In this document: piece by piece, positions 53,033 to 61,230 of the stretch | Position numbering within the stretch: the first letter of the stretch is position 1 | How the letters are laid out: each line of letters starts with the position of its first letter | From: Polaromonas sp. SP1 | GTDB taxonomy: Bacteria > Pseudomonadota > Gammaproteobacteria > Burkholderiales > Burkholderiaceae_C | Reading direction: 5' to 3' | DNA: 64,000 nucleotides | NCBI RefSeq assembly: GCF_003711205.1 | Contig: NZ_CP031013.1 | Location: 2,770,501 to 2,834,500, forward strand | Position numbers and translations under genes: made by a program | The notes under the pieces: generated by a model | Databases searched by the model: none | Told to the model about the DNA's origin: nothing | Seen by the model: only the letters and a program-made list of their open reading frames with translations

Positions 53033-53608
53033 TTGACATCGCCATCGACACACCACCGAGGCGCCCGCCGCGCAGGCCTGTTGGTCGTTTTAGGAATGGC
53101 CGGTTTGCTTGCGGCCTGCGGCAGCGGCGTGAAAACGTTTCCGCTGCAGGAAAAGTTCGGCTCCACCGCCACCTATTCACGCCTGTTTGACGCCACCGCA
53201 GAACAAACCTGCGAAGCCTCACGCCGTGCCTTGCTGAGCCAGGGCTACATCATCAACACGGCCCGCAAAGACCTGGTCGAAGGCCAGAAGAGTTTCCAGC
53301 CTGAGGCCGAGTCGCACCTGCAAATGGTGATCCGCGTGGTGTGCGCGCCCGAAAGCGCCGACGGCAAGGTCAGCCTGGGTTTTGTCACGGCGCTGCAAGA
53401 CAGCTACCAGCTCAAAAAGAGCAACAACTCCGCCAGCCTGGGCGTGGGCGCCATCGGTTCGGTGTCTTTGCCCTTCACCTCCAGCAACGAGTCGATGGTG
53501 AAAGTGGGCAGCGTCACGATTTCGTCGGACGAGTTCTATGACGGCTTCTTTGAGCTGGTGGGCCGATACCTGGCAACGGTTGACGACTTGCCGCCGGAGG
53601 CGAAGTAG
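53033..53608 (+). CDS. DUF2242 family lipoprotein, TTG start
   Basis: 191 aa. The only start with a ribosome site is a TTG at 53033, 9 bases after AAGGAG; no in-frame ATG precedes the signal peptide. Lipobox LLAAC (Cys about residue 26). The mature domain includes FDATAEQTCEASRRALLSQGY, an inverted Gly/Ser segment SLGVGAIGSVSLPFTSS and GFFELVGRYL near the end, matching DUF2242, a Burkholderiales lipoprotein family of unknown function. Confidence 0.83.
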   Translation: MTSPSTHHRGARRAGLLVVLGMAGLLAACGSGVKTFPLQEKFGSTATYSRLFDATAEQTCEASRRALLSQGYIINTARKDLVEGQKSFQPEAESHLQMVIRVVCAPESADGKVSLGFVTALQDSYQLKKSNNSASLGVGAIGSVSLPFTSSNESMVKVGSVTISSDEFYDGFFELVGRYLATVDDLPPEAK

Positions 53609-53658
53609 GCGCTGTCTGACCGCGGCAAACACATCCTGATACCCCGGTATGCCGCGAG

Positions 53659-53674
53659 GTAAACAAGGGGTAAA
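53659..53674 (+). promoter_or_regulatory. CpxR-like box upstream of the second duplicated-module protein
   Basis: GTAAACAAGGGGTAAA, the same GTAAA-N6-GTAAA arrangement and GCGAG flank as 48026-48041. Confidence 0.55.
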
Positions 53675-53820
53675 GCAAGGGTTGAAGCGCGCCGGCGTTA
53701 CACCTTTATTGCTTCGCCATTACGCGTTCAATACGCCGTCTTTACGTTGGCGGCTCACGATGAAATCACTGAAGCACAAGCCATCCCGGCGGGTGTTTCG
53801 GAATGAGCAAAGGAGCCACC

Positions 53821-54456
53821 ATGAAATCGAAATTCCTGACCGCATCGATGATCGCCGCCGCCCTGGCAGCCGGTTTTGCCGCCGCACCCGCGATGGCGCA
53901 GCCCGGCCCCTACACGATCTATGCGCCCGGCGCACCACGCCAGGTGCAAACGCCCGGCATCGACAACGCCCAGCAAGCTGTCAGCAACCGCATCCAGGAG
54001 GGCTTGCAGTCCGGCCGCATCACGCCCTCTGAAGCGCGCGATCTGTACCGCCGCGACCGCGACATCCAGAACCGCGAGGCTGCCTACAAATCAGACGGCC
54101 GCGTCACGCCGCAAGAGCGCCAGCAACTGCGCGCCGACATGGCCAACCTGAGCGCCGAAGTCGAACGCGCCATTGCCAACAACCGCAATGTGCCCGTTGC
54201 GCAGCAAGGCGGCAGGCTGGGCGCCATTGACAGCCAGGAATTCGCCATCAGCCAGCGCATTGACGAAGGCGTGCGCACCCACCGCCTGAGCCTGCAGGAG
54301 GCAGGGCGCTTGCAGCAGCGCGAGCAGGCCATTGAGCGCCGCGAGGCCGCCTACCGCGCCGACGGCATCGTGACGCAGCAGGAGCGCCGCCAGCTGCGTG
54401 CGGAACTCACTGACTTGCGTAATGAAGTTGAGCGCCTGATCAATCCGCGCGGCTAA
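53821..54456 (+). CDS. Exported protein of two helical repeat modules, paralogue of 48236-48853
   Basis: 211 aa. Signal peptide residues 1-26 (FAAAPAMAQ). Two modules as in the paralogue: TPGIDNAQQAVSNRIQEGLQ ... KSDGRVTPQERQQLR and IDSQEFAISQRIDEGVR ... RADGIVTQQERRQLR. The VTPQERQQLR segment is close to the LTPEQRQQ motif of Spy/CpxP proteins. AAAGGAG precedes the chosen ATG; another in-frame ATG six codons upstream lacks it. Followed by a terminator. Confidence 0.83.
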   Translation: MKSKFLTASMIAAALAAGFAAAPAMAQPGPYTIYAPGAPRQVQTPGIDNAQQAVSNRIQEGLQSGRITPSEARDLYRRDRDIQNREAAYKSDGRVTPQERQQLRADMANLSAEVERAIANNRNVPVAQQGGRLGAIDSQEFAISQRIDEGVRTHRLSLQEAGRLQQREQAIERREAAYRADGIVTQQERRQLRAELTDLRNEVERLINPRG

Positions 54457-54492
54457 ATCTTCAGCCCGGTTGAAGGCCTCACAGCCTTCATG

Positions 54493-54533
54493 AAAAAACC
54501 CCGGTCAGCGCATGGCGCTGGCCGGGGTTTTTG
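54493..54533. terminator. Rho-independent terminator
   Basis: AAAACCCCGG(T)CAGCGC / GCGCTGGCCGGGGTTTT with an ATG loop, A run before and T run after. It separates the convergent repeat-module and phasin genes and may serve both. Confidence 0.85.
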
Positions 54534-54561
54534 TTTTCAGCGCGGGGCTTGATCGAATCGA

Positions 54562-55077
54562 TCAGGCGGCCTTGCGGCGCTGGCTGAAAGCCGTGCTGCG
54601 CTTGGTGGCGGGCTTGTCGCTACCGGCAATCTTGCTGGCCAACTGGGCCGTCTTTTCTTCGATCTGCGCGGCCAGCTTGCTCAGTGCCAATGCGCCGGGG
54701 GCGGTGGCCTGGGCAATGGTGTTCAGCGTGGTCACGCCGGTTTTTTCTTCAAACAGGCTGGCATTGGCGGCTGCGCGTTCCACGCCGGCTTCTGCCACCT
54801 TCACGAGCTGGCTCACCACTTGCTGTGCGCCGTTGGTCGTGAGGATCAGGCCCTTGGTGTAGTAGGCGCTGAAGGCGGCTTGTGCGGCCGATGCGTTCTT
54901 CGCGGTTTCAGCCGTCAGCTCGGTGCGCGACTGCTTCAGGGCCTTGTTCCAGCGCTGCTCCAGCAAGGTCACCACGCGCTCGCCGCCGGCGCGGTAGGCG
55001 TCGATGACGTGTTGGGCGGTCTTGCCGTAAGACTCGATCAGGTCGCTGGCAACGGTAGAGAGGTTCTTGGCGGTCAT
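54562..55077 (-). CDS. Phasin family protein
   Basis: 171 aa, Ala-rich and helical. Phasins coat polyhydroxyalkanoate granules; the coiled helical pattern (SDLIESYGKTAQHVIDAYRAG, VVSQLVKVAEAGVERAAANAS) and the Lys/Ser-rich basic C-terminus (KPATKRSTAFSQRRKAA) are typical. The start has GAAGGA upstream. The basic tail resembles DNA-binding tails of PhaM/PhaF-type proteins, so nucleoid association is possible. Confidence 0.88.
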   Translation of the reverse strand: MTAKNLSTVASDLIESYGKTAQHVIDAYRAGGERVVTLLEQRWNKALKQSRTELTAETAKNASAAQAAFSAYYTKGLILTTNGAQQVVSQLVKVAEAGVERAAANASLFEEKTGVTTLNTIAQATAPGALALSKLAAQIEEKTAQLASKIAGSDKPATKRSTAFSQRRKAA

Positions 55078-55181
55078 GGTGATTCCTTCAATGTTGGTTG
55101 AACAATGATTCATCTTCCCGCTTTTTGCTAGTGAGTGCGACCTAGTGGAGTAGAGAGGGGTGCCCAGACTGGACCCCGTTC

Positions 55182-55238
55182 GCTATTGTTTTGATAGCTG
55201 TGGGCCAAGGCGGTGCCTTGGCTTCAGGCACTTTTTGC
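55182..55238 (+). repeat. Dispersed AGCTAT-type palindromic repeat, copy H
   Basis: GCTATTGTTTTGATAGCTG...CCAAGGCGGTGCCTTGG...CACTTTTTGC. Two hairpins are clear. It lies between the M23 peptidase gene and the phasin gene. Confidence 0.8.
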
Positions 55239-55259
55239 TTGAATTTCCGGGATTCTGGC

Positions 55260-56183
55260 TCAGGCGTCCAGAAACAGCGCCGGGTCCACCATGGTGCGGT
55301 TCAGCATCACGCCCCAATGCAGGTGCGGCCCCGTCACACGCCCGGTGGCACCCACGGCGCCCAGGCGTTCGCCGGTTTTCAGCACGTCGCCGTGCTTCAC
55401 GTCGATGGCGCTCAGGTGGCACATCATGCCCAGCAGCCCGCCGCCGTGGTCCAGCCAGACGGTGTTGCCGTTGAAGAAATAGTCGCCGGTGTCGATCACC
55501 CGCGCAGGCAGCGGCGCCACCACCGGCGTGCCGGTGCCGGCCGCGATGTCCATGCCGCTGTGCGGGTTGCGCGGCTGGCCGTTAAAGATGCGCCGCAGCC
55601 CGAACGAGCTGGAGCGGCGCCCCGGCGTCGGGGCCAGCATACGCAAGGAGGCGGCGCGCGGCGGCTCCGTCAGGGTCGCCATCACCAGCGCCTGGTGGGC
55701 GCGCTCGCGCTCATAGCGCGCCTGGTTTTCGGGGGAAAGGTCAACGGTGCGCGGCTCTACCTTCAGCCGCTGCTCGCTGTAGCGTTTGGCGGCGATGGTG
55801 TAGGGCACGGTGCGCCGGCCGCCGGCGGTTTCTACCGCGATGCTGGCTTCGCCCGGCTCGGCCGCGAGCGCAATGCCAACGATAGCTGTCCACCCGCTTG
55901 CATCGCCCACCACCAGCACAGGCACATCACCGGCATACGCGGCAGGCCGCTCGGCAGCTGGGCCCAAAGACAGGCGCGCCACGCCGCCGGGCACCTGCAG
56001 CGCCCTGGGCCAGACATTCAGCGGTGCTGCGCTGGTTGCCGCGGCAAGGTGCGATACGGGAAGAGCCAACAATCCCAAGCCGCCTAACAGCGCAGAGCGG
56101 CGGGTGAACTGCGAAGAGGGCGAAGAAGGGCTTGAAGCGGGCGAGAGGGAAGGGTGCAAATCAAAAGCAAACATGGCGCCCAT
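55260..56183 (-). CDS. M23-family metallopeptidase with Tat-type signal
   Basis: 307 aa peptidoglycan-hydrolase-type enzyme. The N-terminus carries FTRRSALLGGLGLLALPVSH, a twin-arginine-like signal. The LytM/M23 zinc site is intact: HSGMDIAAGTGTPVVAP, then CHLSAIDV and GPHLHWGVMLN. The region between is a beta-rich domain. Its ATG overlaps the stop of the preceding small gene as TAATG, so the two are translationally coupled. Confidence 0.9.
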   Translation of the reverse strand: MGAMFAFDLHPSLSPASSPSSPSSQFTRRSALLGGLGLLALPVSHLAAATSAAPLNVWPRALQVPGGVARLSLGPAAERPAAYAGDVPVLVVGDASGWTAIVGIALAAEPGEASIAVETAGGRRTVPYTIAAKRYSEQRLKVEPRTVDLSPENQARYERERAHQALVMATLTEPPRAASLRMLAPTPGRRSSSFGLRRIFNGQPRNPHSGMDIAAGTGTPVVAPLPARVIDTGDYFFNGNTVWLDHGGGLLGMMCHLSAIDVKHGDVLKTGERLGAVGATGRVTGPHLHWGVMLNRTMVDPALFLDA

Positions 56184-56404
56184 TATTGCGGCGTCAGCGT
56201 GATCTTTCCGTCTTTCACATAGTCGTCAAACTGGATGCGCGGAATCGCCGTCACTGAGGCCACGCCGTCGCCGGCATCCCAGCTCAGCGTGGCGCTGTCG
56301 GGCTCCAGCGCAACTTCGACCCGCGTATCGCGGGGGATTTCAATCGGGGCACCGTCACCCGGTGTGTAAGTCACGTCACCGGTAATTTTGGCGAACTGGG
56401 GCAT
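56183..56404 (-). CDS. Small uncharacterised protein upstream of the M23 peptidase
   Basis: 73 aa, acidic, beta-rich, no signal peptide (MPQFAKITGDVTYTPGDGAP; ends DDYVKDGKITLTPQ). AGGAG precedes the ATG. Its TAA overlaps the M23 ATG. No family recognised, but the coding pattern and coupling are convincing. Confidence 0.72.
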   Translation of the reverse strand: MPQFAKITGDVTYTPGDGAPIEIPRDTRVEVALEPDSATLSWDAGDGVASVTAIPRIQFDDYVKDGKITLTPQ

Positions 56405-56603
56405 GGCTGTCTCCTGCTGGGTTGGACGAGGTGGGCTGTAAACCCGTACATCTTTATTTGACACGCTGCACGGGGAAATCCGTGTAGGCGAACTTCACTT
56501 TGAGGGGTGTTTTGGCCCGGCGCCGGTGATGGGCTTGCGCTCTGCAGGGGAATTTGGCCTGCTTGCAATGGCTGGCCGCTTGCTTCAAATCGTTTCAAAT
56601 TCG

Positions 56604-56621
56604 TGCAACCAAATTGTTGCA
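56604..56621. promoter_or_regulatory. ArsR-type operator, primary site
   Basis: TGCAACCAAATTGTTGCA, a near-perfect 18-bp inverted repeat (TGCAAC/GTTGCA) typical of ArsR-family operators, 47 bases upstream of the operon. Confidence 0.65.
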
Positions 56622-56648
56622 TTATCAGGTTGGCCTGTGCATAATTCA

Positions 56649-56666
56649 TGCAACCAGGAGATTGCA
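56649..56666. promoter_or_regulatory. ArsR-type operator, second site overlapping the ribosome site
   Basis: TGCAACCAGGAGATTGCA repeats the outer parts of the site at 56604. It covers the Shine-Dalgarno AGGAG of the first gene. Confidence 0.5.
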
Positions 56667-56667
56667 T

Positions 56668-57129
56668 ATGACTTCATCCACTGACCGTATTGAGCGCAGC
56701 ATCTTGATCAACGCCCCCGTGTCGCGGGTCTGGCGCGCATTGACCAATGCCGAAGAATTCGGCGGCTGGTTTGGTGTGGCGCTCAAAGGCAAACACTTCG
56801 TCGCCGGCCAGCAGGTGCAGGGCCAGATCACCATTGAGGGCTACCAGCACGTGACGTTTGAGGCGCTGGTCGAACGCATTGAGCCGGAAAAACTGTTTTC
56901 CTACCGCTGGCACCCCTACGCGGTTGACCCGGCCATCGACTATTCAAAAGAGCCGACCACACTGGTCGAGTTCACGCTGAAAGACACCGGCAAAGGCACA
57001 CTGCTCACCGTGGTCGAATCGGGCTTTGACAAGATCCCCGTGGCCCGCCGCGCCGAAGCCATCCGCATGAACACCGGCGGCTGGGAAGGCCAGATGGACA
57101 ATATCCAGGCATATGTCAGCACGCACTAA
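56668..57129 (+). CDS. SRPBCC (AHSA1-type) domain protein
   Basis: 153 aa START-like fold. Begins IERSILINAPVSRVWRALTN, then GWFGVALKGKHFVAGQQVQG, and ends ESGFDKIP...[18 protein letters not shown]. Such vatE-like proteins are often encoded with an ArsR repressor. It may bind a hydrophobic ligand. The ArsR gene overlaps its end by 17 bases. Confidence 0.92.
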   Translation: MTSSTDRIERSILINAPVSRVWRALTNAEEFGGWFGVALKGKHFVAGQQVQGQITIEGYQHVTFEALVERIEPEKLFSYRWHPYAVDPAIDYSKEPTTLVEFTLKDTGKGTLLTVVESGFDKIPVARRAEAIRMNTGGWEGQMDNIQAYVSTH

Positions 57130-57469
57130 ACCTTCTGAAGCCTTGAAGCCCCAGCCCGGCCCCGCGGGCGTCTTCGCCGCGCTTGGCGACGAAACCCGCC
57201 TGCGCCTGGTGGCCGTGCTCTGCGTGGGCGGGGCCGTGTCCATCGCCCAGCTCACCTCCACCACCGACATCACCCGCCAGGCCGTCACCAAACATTTGCA
57301 TGTGCTGGCCGACGCCGGGCTGGTGCATCACGTCAAGGTAGGGCGAGAGCGCCTGTGGCAGTTTGACCCGCAGCAGCTCGACGAAGCCCGCCGCTCACTG
57401 GACTTGATTGCCCAGCAGTGGGACCAGGCCCTGGGCCGGTTGAAAGCCTCGCTCGAGGCAGAGGCGTAG
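57113..57469 (+). CDS. ArsR-family transcriptional repressor
   Basis: 118 aa winged helix-turn-helix repressor: [20 protein letters not shown], recognition helix [21 protein letters not shown], wing [12 protein letters not shown]. No Cys metal site is visible, so it is not a typical metal sensor. It overlaps the SRPBCC gene and probably represses the operon at TGCAAC-N6-GTTGCA. Confidence 0.93.
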   Translation: MSARTKPSEALKPQPGPAGVFAALGDETRLRLVAVLCVGGAVSIAQLTSTTDITRQAVTKHLHVLADAGLVHHVKVGRERLWQFDPQQLDEARRSLDLIAQQWDQALGRLKASLEAEA

Positions 57470-57488
57470 TCGCTGCAGGAGAAGTCAC

Positions 57489-57839
57489 ATGGCCCAGCAC
57501 AAGATTTTCACGATGCCGTTTGCCAGGGTCTACCCGATGCTGGTGCAAAAAGCCGAACGCAAAGGCCGCAGCAAAGAAGAAGTCGACCAGATCATTCGCT
57601 GGCTGACGGGCTACACCCAAAAGGCGCTGGACAGTCAAATCGAAAAGCAAAACGATTTCGAAACGTTCTTTGCCCAGGCCCCGGCCATGCACCCCAATAC
57701 GTCGCTGATCAAAGGCGTGGTGTGCGGCATCCGCGTAGAAGAAGTCGAAGACCCGCTGATGCAAAAAATCCGCTGGTTGGACAAGCTGATCGACGAGCTT
57801 GCCAAAGGAAAGGCGATGGAGAAGATTCTGCGGCAGTAG
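57489..57839 (+). CDS. DUF2200 family protein
   Basis: 116 aa. [42 protein letters not shown] is the DUF2200 signature, with [38 protein letters not shown] at the end. It is a small all-helical cytoplasmic protein, function unknown. It lies 19 bases downstream of the ArsR gene and has a good ribosome site (AGGAG), so it is probably part of the same operon. Confidence 0.92.
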   Translation: MAQHKIFTMPFARVYPMLVQKAERKGRSKEEVDQIIRWLTGYTQKALDSQIEKQNDFETFFAQAPAMHPNTSLIKGVVCGIRVEEVEDPLMQKIRWLDKLIDELAKGKAMEKILRQ

Positions 57840-57916
57840 GCCAACTGATGTGCCCCAATCCATCCACCTCAACCCGTTTGCCCCCGAATCCTTGCGCTGC
57901 GATCCATTTGCCCCCA

Positions 57917-57990
57917 ATCCGTTCGCCCTGAGCTTGTCGAAGGGTTTGCCTCCGTTCGCCCCAGTCCGTTCGCCCTGAGGTATCGAAGGG
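57917..57990. repeat. Two copies of the TTCGCCCTGAG...TCGAAGGG intergenic repeat
   Basis: CCGTTCGCCCTGAGC...GTCGAAGGG at about 57919-57946 and CCGTTCGCCCTGAGG...ATCGAAGGG at about 57966-57990. This short dispersed repeat is common in Beta- and Gammaproteobacteria. The preceding CATTTGCCCCC blocks look like decayed copies. Confidence 0.75.
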
Positions 57991-58020
57991 CCTGCACGCG
58001 CACAGGTACAGGCAAACGCC

Positions 58021-58617
58021 TCAACGGGTTTCGGCCTGCTCTTCCACCTCACGCCACACGCCCTGCGCCAGGCCGTGCAGCGCATAGGGCCCGATGGACG
58101 AACGAATCAGCCGCAAGGTCGGGTAGCCCACGGCGGCAGTCATGCGCCGCACCTGCCGGTTGCGACCTTCACGAATGCCCAGTTGCAGCCACGTTGTAGG
58201 AATGGCCTTGCGCACGCGAACAGGCGGCTCGCGCTCCCACAGGCCCGGCGGCGCGTCGATCAGCCCGGCGCTGGCCGGGCGTGTCATGCCATCGTTGAGT
58301 TCAACGCCCTGTCGCAATGCGGCCAACGCCGCCTCGTCCGGTACACCTTCCACCTGCACCCAGTAGGTCTTCTCCATCTTGAAGCGCGGGTCGCTGATGC
58401 GCGCCTGCAGCGCGCCGTCGCTCGTCAGCAGCAACAAGCCCTCGCTGTCCGCATCCAGCCGGCCGGCAACATACACATCTGGCAAGGCAATAAAGTCCTT
58501 GAGCCCACGCCAGCGGCCCTCAGCCGTGAACTGGCTCAGCACGCCATACGGCTTGTTAAAACAGATCAGGCGCGGCGGCATGCCGGCAAGCGGCAGTGGG
58601 GAGTCGGCAAAGGGCAT
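58021..58617 (-). CDS. rluE: Ribosomal large subunit pseudouridine synthase E
   Basis: 198 aa. RsuA/RluE-family enzyme: [11 protein letters not shown], catalytic Asp in [25 protein letters not shown] and [21 protein letters not shown]. It converts U2457 of 23S rRNA to pseudouridine in E. coli. There is no S4 domain, as expected for RluE. The start is uncertain by 12 codons (second Met in [13 protein letters not shown]). Confidence 0.93.
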   Translation of the reverse strand: MPFADSPLPLAGMPPRLICFNKPYGVLSQFTAEGRWRGLKDFIALPDVYVAGRLDADSEGLLLLTSDGALQARISDPRFKMEKTYWVQVEGVPDEAALAALRQGVELNDGMTRPASAGLIDAPPGLWEREPPVRVRKAIPTTWLQLGIREGRNRQVRRMTAAVGYPTLRLIRSSIGPYALHGLAQGVWREVEEQAETR

Positions 58618-58647
58618 GGGCTGATGGTACGCCCACGAGTGACGCAG

Positions 58648-59268
58648 TTACTGGCGTGACTGCTGCGGTGACCTGCCCCAGACCAGCAGCAGGTTGTTGG
58701 CCGGCATGGCGTGCCGGGCAAGCAACTGCAAGCCGGCGCGCTCCGCTTCCTGCGCCACATCTTCCTTGCGCCGGATGCCCCACGACGGATCTTGCATGCG
58801 CAGACTTTGGTCGAAGGAGAGATTGCCTTCCGACGTAGGTACGCCGTCTTCCAGATAAGGCCCATAAGTCACCAGCACGCCACCCGGCGCCAGGTGCCGA
58901 GCGGCGCCCTGCATCAACGCAGCGCAAGTCGCCCAGGGCGAGATGTGCAGCATGTTGGCGCAGTAGATCAGGTCGAACTGTTCAGTTGCCGGTAGCCACT
59001 CGGGCGCCATCACGTCGAACACCAGGGGAGGGCGCACATTGCTCAAACCCTGATCGGCTACGTGGGCAGAGATGGACTCCATGGAGGCAGACATCGCATC
59101 CGTAGGCTGCCATGTCCATTGCGGAAGTGCTGCGGCGAACCACGCGACGTGCTGGCCTGTGCCTGAGGCGATCTCCAGCGCGATGCCGCGTTCAGGCAAG
59201 ACTTCGCGCAGGACATCGAGGATGGGCCGCTTATTGCGGTCTGCTGCGGGGCTGAATGGTGTAAACAT
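58648..59268 (-). CDS. DUF938 family SAM-dependent methyltransferase
   Basis: 206 aa. SAM motif LEIASGTGQHVAWFAAALP, motif II FDVMAPEW and IYCANMLHISPW, plus TYGPYLEDGVPTSEGNLSFD, define the DUF938 family. Substrate unknown. It is 30 bases upstream of rluE on the same strand, so possibly co-transcribed. Confidence 0.92.
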   Translation of the reverse strand: MFTPFSPAADRNKRPILDVLREVLPERGIALEIASGTGQHVAWFAAALPQWTWQPTDAMSASMESISAHVADQGLSNVRPPLVFDVMAPEWLPATEQFDLIYCANMLHISPWATCAALMQGAARHLAPGGVLVTYGPYLEDGVPTSEGNLSFDQSLRMQDPSWGIRRKEDVAQEAERAGLQLLARHAMPANNLLLVWGRSPQQSRQ

Positions 59269-59364
59269 TTGATCAAACTACGTTCTGGTGAAGGCAGTTA
59301 AAGCAATTTGATTTAGTTGACGGTCTAGCGATGAAAACTGAAGTAAGGGTTCTAGATACCAAGC

Positions 59365-61230
59365 TCAGGCGGTCTGGCGCCTTAACCTGTCCGAAAGATC
59401 GTTCATCAGAATGGTGACCTGTTGGAGCGTTTGAGTGCTCAATGTGGGCGCGCTTTTATCCCGTACCTTTTGTAGGAACTGACGAGCGGGGAGGACTTTA
59501 TCGCGTCGAGTATCTTTCATGAATACAGAGTTTTTTTGACTTATTTCCGCTGGATCTACGCCAACTATTGAGGCGAATTCATCTTTGGAAAAGACATCTT
59601 CAATTGAGCCCTCAACATTTACCGTAAGCAGCCAGTCTTTTGATATGGCCGCCCAGTCTTTTTTGACTGACTTCTTTCCATCCTTGAACGCTTGATCATT
59701 GTCGTAAAGATAAATTACTCGACACCCCCACCCCTGAAGAATGGTTCCAATTTTTGGCATGTTCCCCGCGCAACCGCCAGATATGAAGTTGGCACTCAAA
59801 GCGCCTGTAAGCTCTTTCAATGCCGTTAGATAGAAATAGTCGGATGGTCCTTCTACAACTATGTTGTCGACTTGATTAGCACCCACAATGCCCTGATTTA
59901 ACTCTAGTCCAATCGCCGTGAGTATGGGTGTTAGCGTTTCTTTGTCCGAGACGGCGTGAATTTTGTTCTCGACAAAGGTTCCGCGGTCGTCGCTCTTCTG
60001 GACAAGACGTATGCGATCTAGCTTCTCCGGTTCAATAAGGTAGGGCGAATGAGTTGAAAGCAATACCTGGCGCAATTGACTTGAGTCTTCAAGGTGCGTC
60101 AACACATCTCGTTGTGCTGTGGCGTGCAAGTACAACCCTGGCTCATCAATGAGGATGATATTTGGCACATCGCTGCGAGCTCTCGCTGAAACTCGAATGT
60201 AAAAAGCTAAATGCCACCGCCGACCTTGGCTACGCAGCTCGGGCGGGTAGAACTGCCCCTTCTCTTCAATCCAAAAGTCCAGAGTGTTGTTGTCCCAGTC
60301 AACCGAAAGTTTGGATAGATCTTGCGTCCAAAACTGACTAAAGTCCTTGTTTAGTGCGATGTTTAAAAGATGCTTGTGCTGTTTCTTTGCGCTGCGATTC
60401 TCGCCTGTGATCATTTCCACATCGATATCACTCATCGCAGATAAATCAGCAATCCACTTGTTCGTCTTGAGCTCGGTAAGCGGTATTTCGTTGGGAAAAA
60501 TATCGTCGAAAGCACTAAACAAAACGAAGTTCGGGATTTTCTTCAGAAGTTGAACCGAAAACTCATTGAGCGCTGTGGTTGTGAGCTCTGCATGGTGGAT
60601 GGTGTGAACTTTCAAAGCGTTCAATTTTCCGAGGAACTGTTCTTTCTCATCGGGCGGCAGCTCAGCAAGCCAAGGAAGAACCGCGGCCTTGTATTTATCA
60701 ATTTCGGCAATCGAATCCTCAGCATTTTTGTTTTTTACATCAAGCTTGGGAAGTGAATGTTTGGCGATTGCTTGATGAGTAGCTAAAGAATTAACTACTG
60801 TTAAAAATGAGGAAAGCAACGTGAGAAGCTCGGGTGGCTTTTCATTTGGAATTTTTGATAGGAACTCACTGAAAATCTCGTACTCATCGGGATAAGTTTT
60901 AGTTATATCTATTTGCTCAACTTCGCTAAGTTGTTCAATAAATTTCTCTTGAGCTAGCTTGTCAAGCTTAAGTGTTCCAACTATCGCAACTATGAATGCT
61001 TTGGGTACGTCAAACGCGAGTTCAATTGATGGTTTCGCGGTCGGATCGGTAATTGGAATAGCTTTTAAACGAATTTTCGATCCGTAGTTGAAGTCTTCCA
61101 ACGCTTCCAAGATAGAGCTTTTACCAGCTTCATTTTTTCCGGCAAAAATCGTCACGGTTCCGGTGGGGTAGCAGTCGCCCGTATCAACAATTGATTTGTA
61201 GTTTCGGATGCGAAATCTTGCTAGTTTCAT
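59365..61230 (-). CDS. OLD-family ATP-dependent nuclease (AAA ATPase plus TOPRIM)
   Basis: 621 aa. ABC-type ATPase half: FRIRNYKSIVDTGD, Walker A IFAGKNEAGKSSILEAL, signature region, Walker B NIILIDEPGLYLHATAQ and the His switch VLLSTHSPYLIEP. The TOPRIM nuclease half follows: VVEGPSDYFYLTAL (Glu) and VIYLYDNDQAFKDG (DxD). This is the class 1 single-gene OLD arrangement (P2 OLD-like); no UvrD-like GajB partner is adjacent. The coding DNA is visibly AT-richer than its neighbours, which points to acquisition. The start at 61230 has GGAGG; ATG at 61242 does not. Confidence 0.9.
   Translation of the reverse strand: MKLARFRIRNYKSIVDTGDCYPTGTVTIFAGKNEAGKSSILEALEDFNYGSKIRLKAIPITDPTAKPSIELAFDVPKAFIVAIVGTLKLDKLAQEKFIEQLSEVEQIDITKTYPDEYEIFSEFLSKIPNEKPPELLTLLSSFLTVVNSLATHQAIAKHSLPKLDVKNKNAEDSIAEIDKYKAAVLPWLAELPPDEKEQFLGKLNALKVHTIHHAELTTTALNEFSVQLLKKIPNFVLFSAFDDIFPNEIPLTELKTNKWIADLSAMSDIDVEMITGENRSAKKQHKHLLNIALNKDFSQFWTQDLSKLSVDWDNNTLDFWIEEKGQFYPPELRSQGRRWHLAFYIRVSARARSDVPNIILIDEPGLYLHATAQRDVLTHLEDSSQLRQVLLSTHSPYLIEPEKLDRIRLVQKSDDRGTFVENKIHAVSDKETLTPILTAIGLELNQGIVGANQVDNIVVEGPSDYFYLTALKELTGALSANFISGGCAGNMPKIGTILQGWGCRVIYLYDNDQAFKDGKKSVKKDWAAISKDWLLTVNVEGSIEDVFSKDEFASIVGVDPAEISQKNSVFMKDTRRDKVLPARQFLQKVRDKSAPTLSTQTLQQVTILMNDLSDRLRRQTA

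Noticed and set aside
57333..58085. Open frame with KPFDKLRANG-type peptide on the minus strand
   Set aside because: This peptide is a well-known artefact of translating the TTCGCCCTGAG...TCGAAGGG intergenic repeat; the frame also runs antisense to DUF2200.
59365..61230. Gabija system (GajA-GajB)
   Set aside because: The OLD-type nuclease is present, but the adjacent genes are a DUF938 methyltransferase and glnS; no UvrD-like helicase is encoded.
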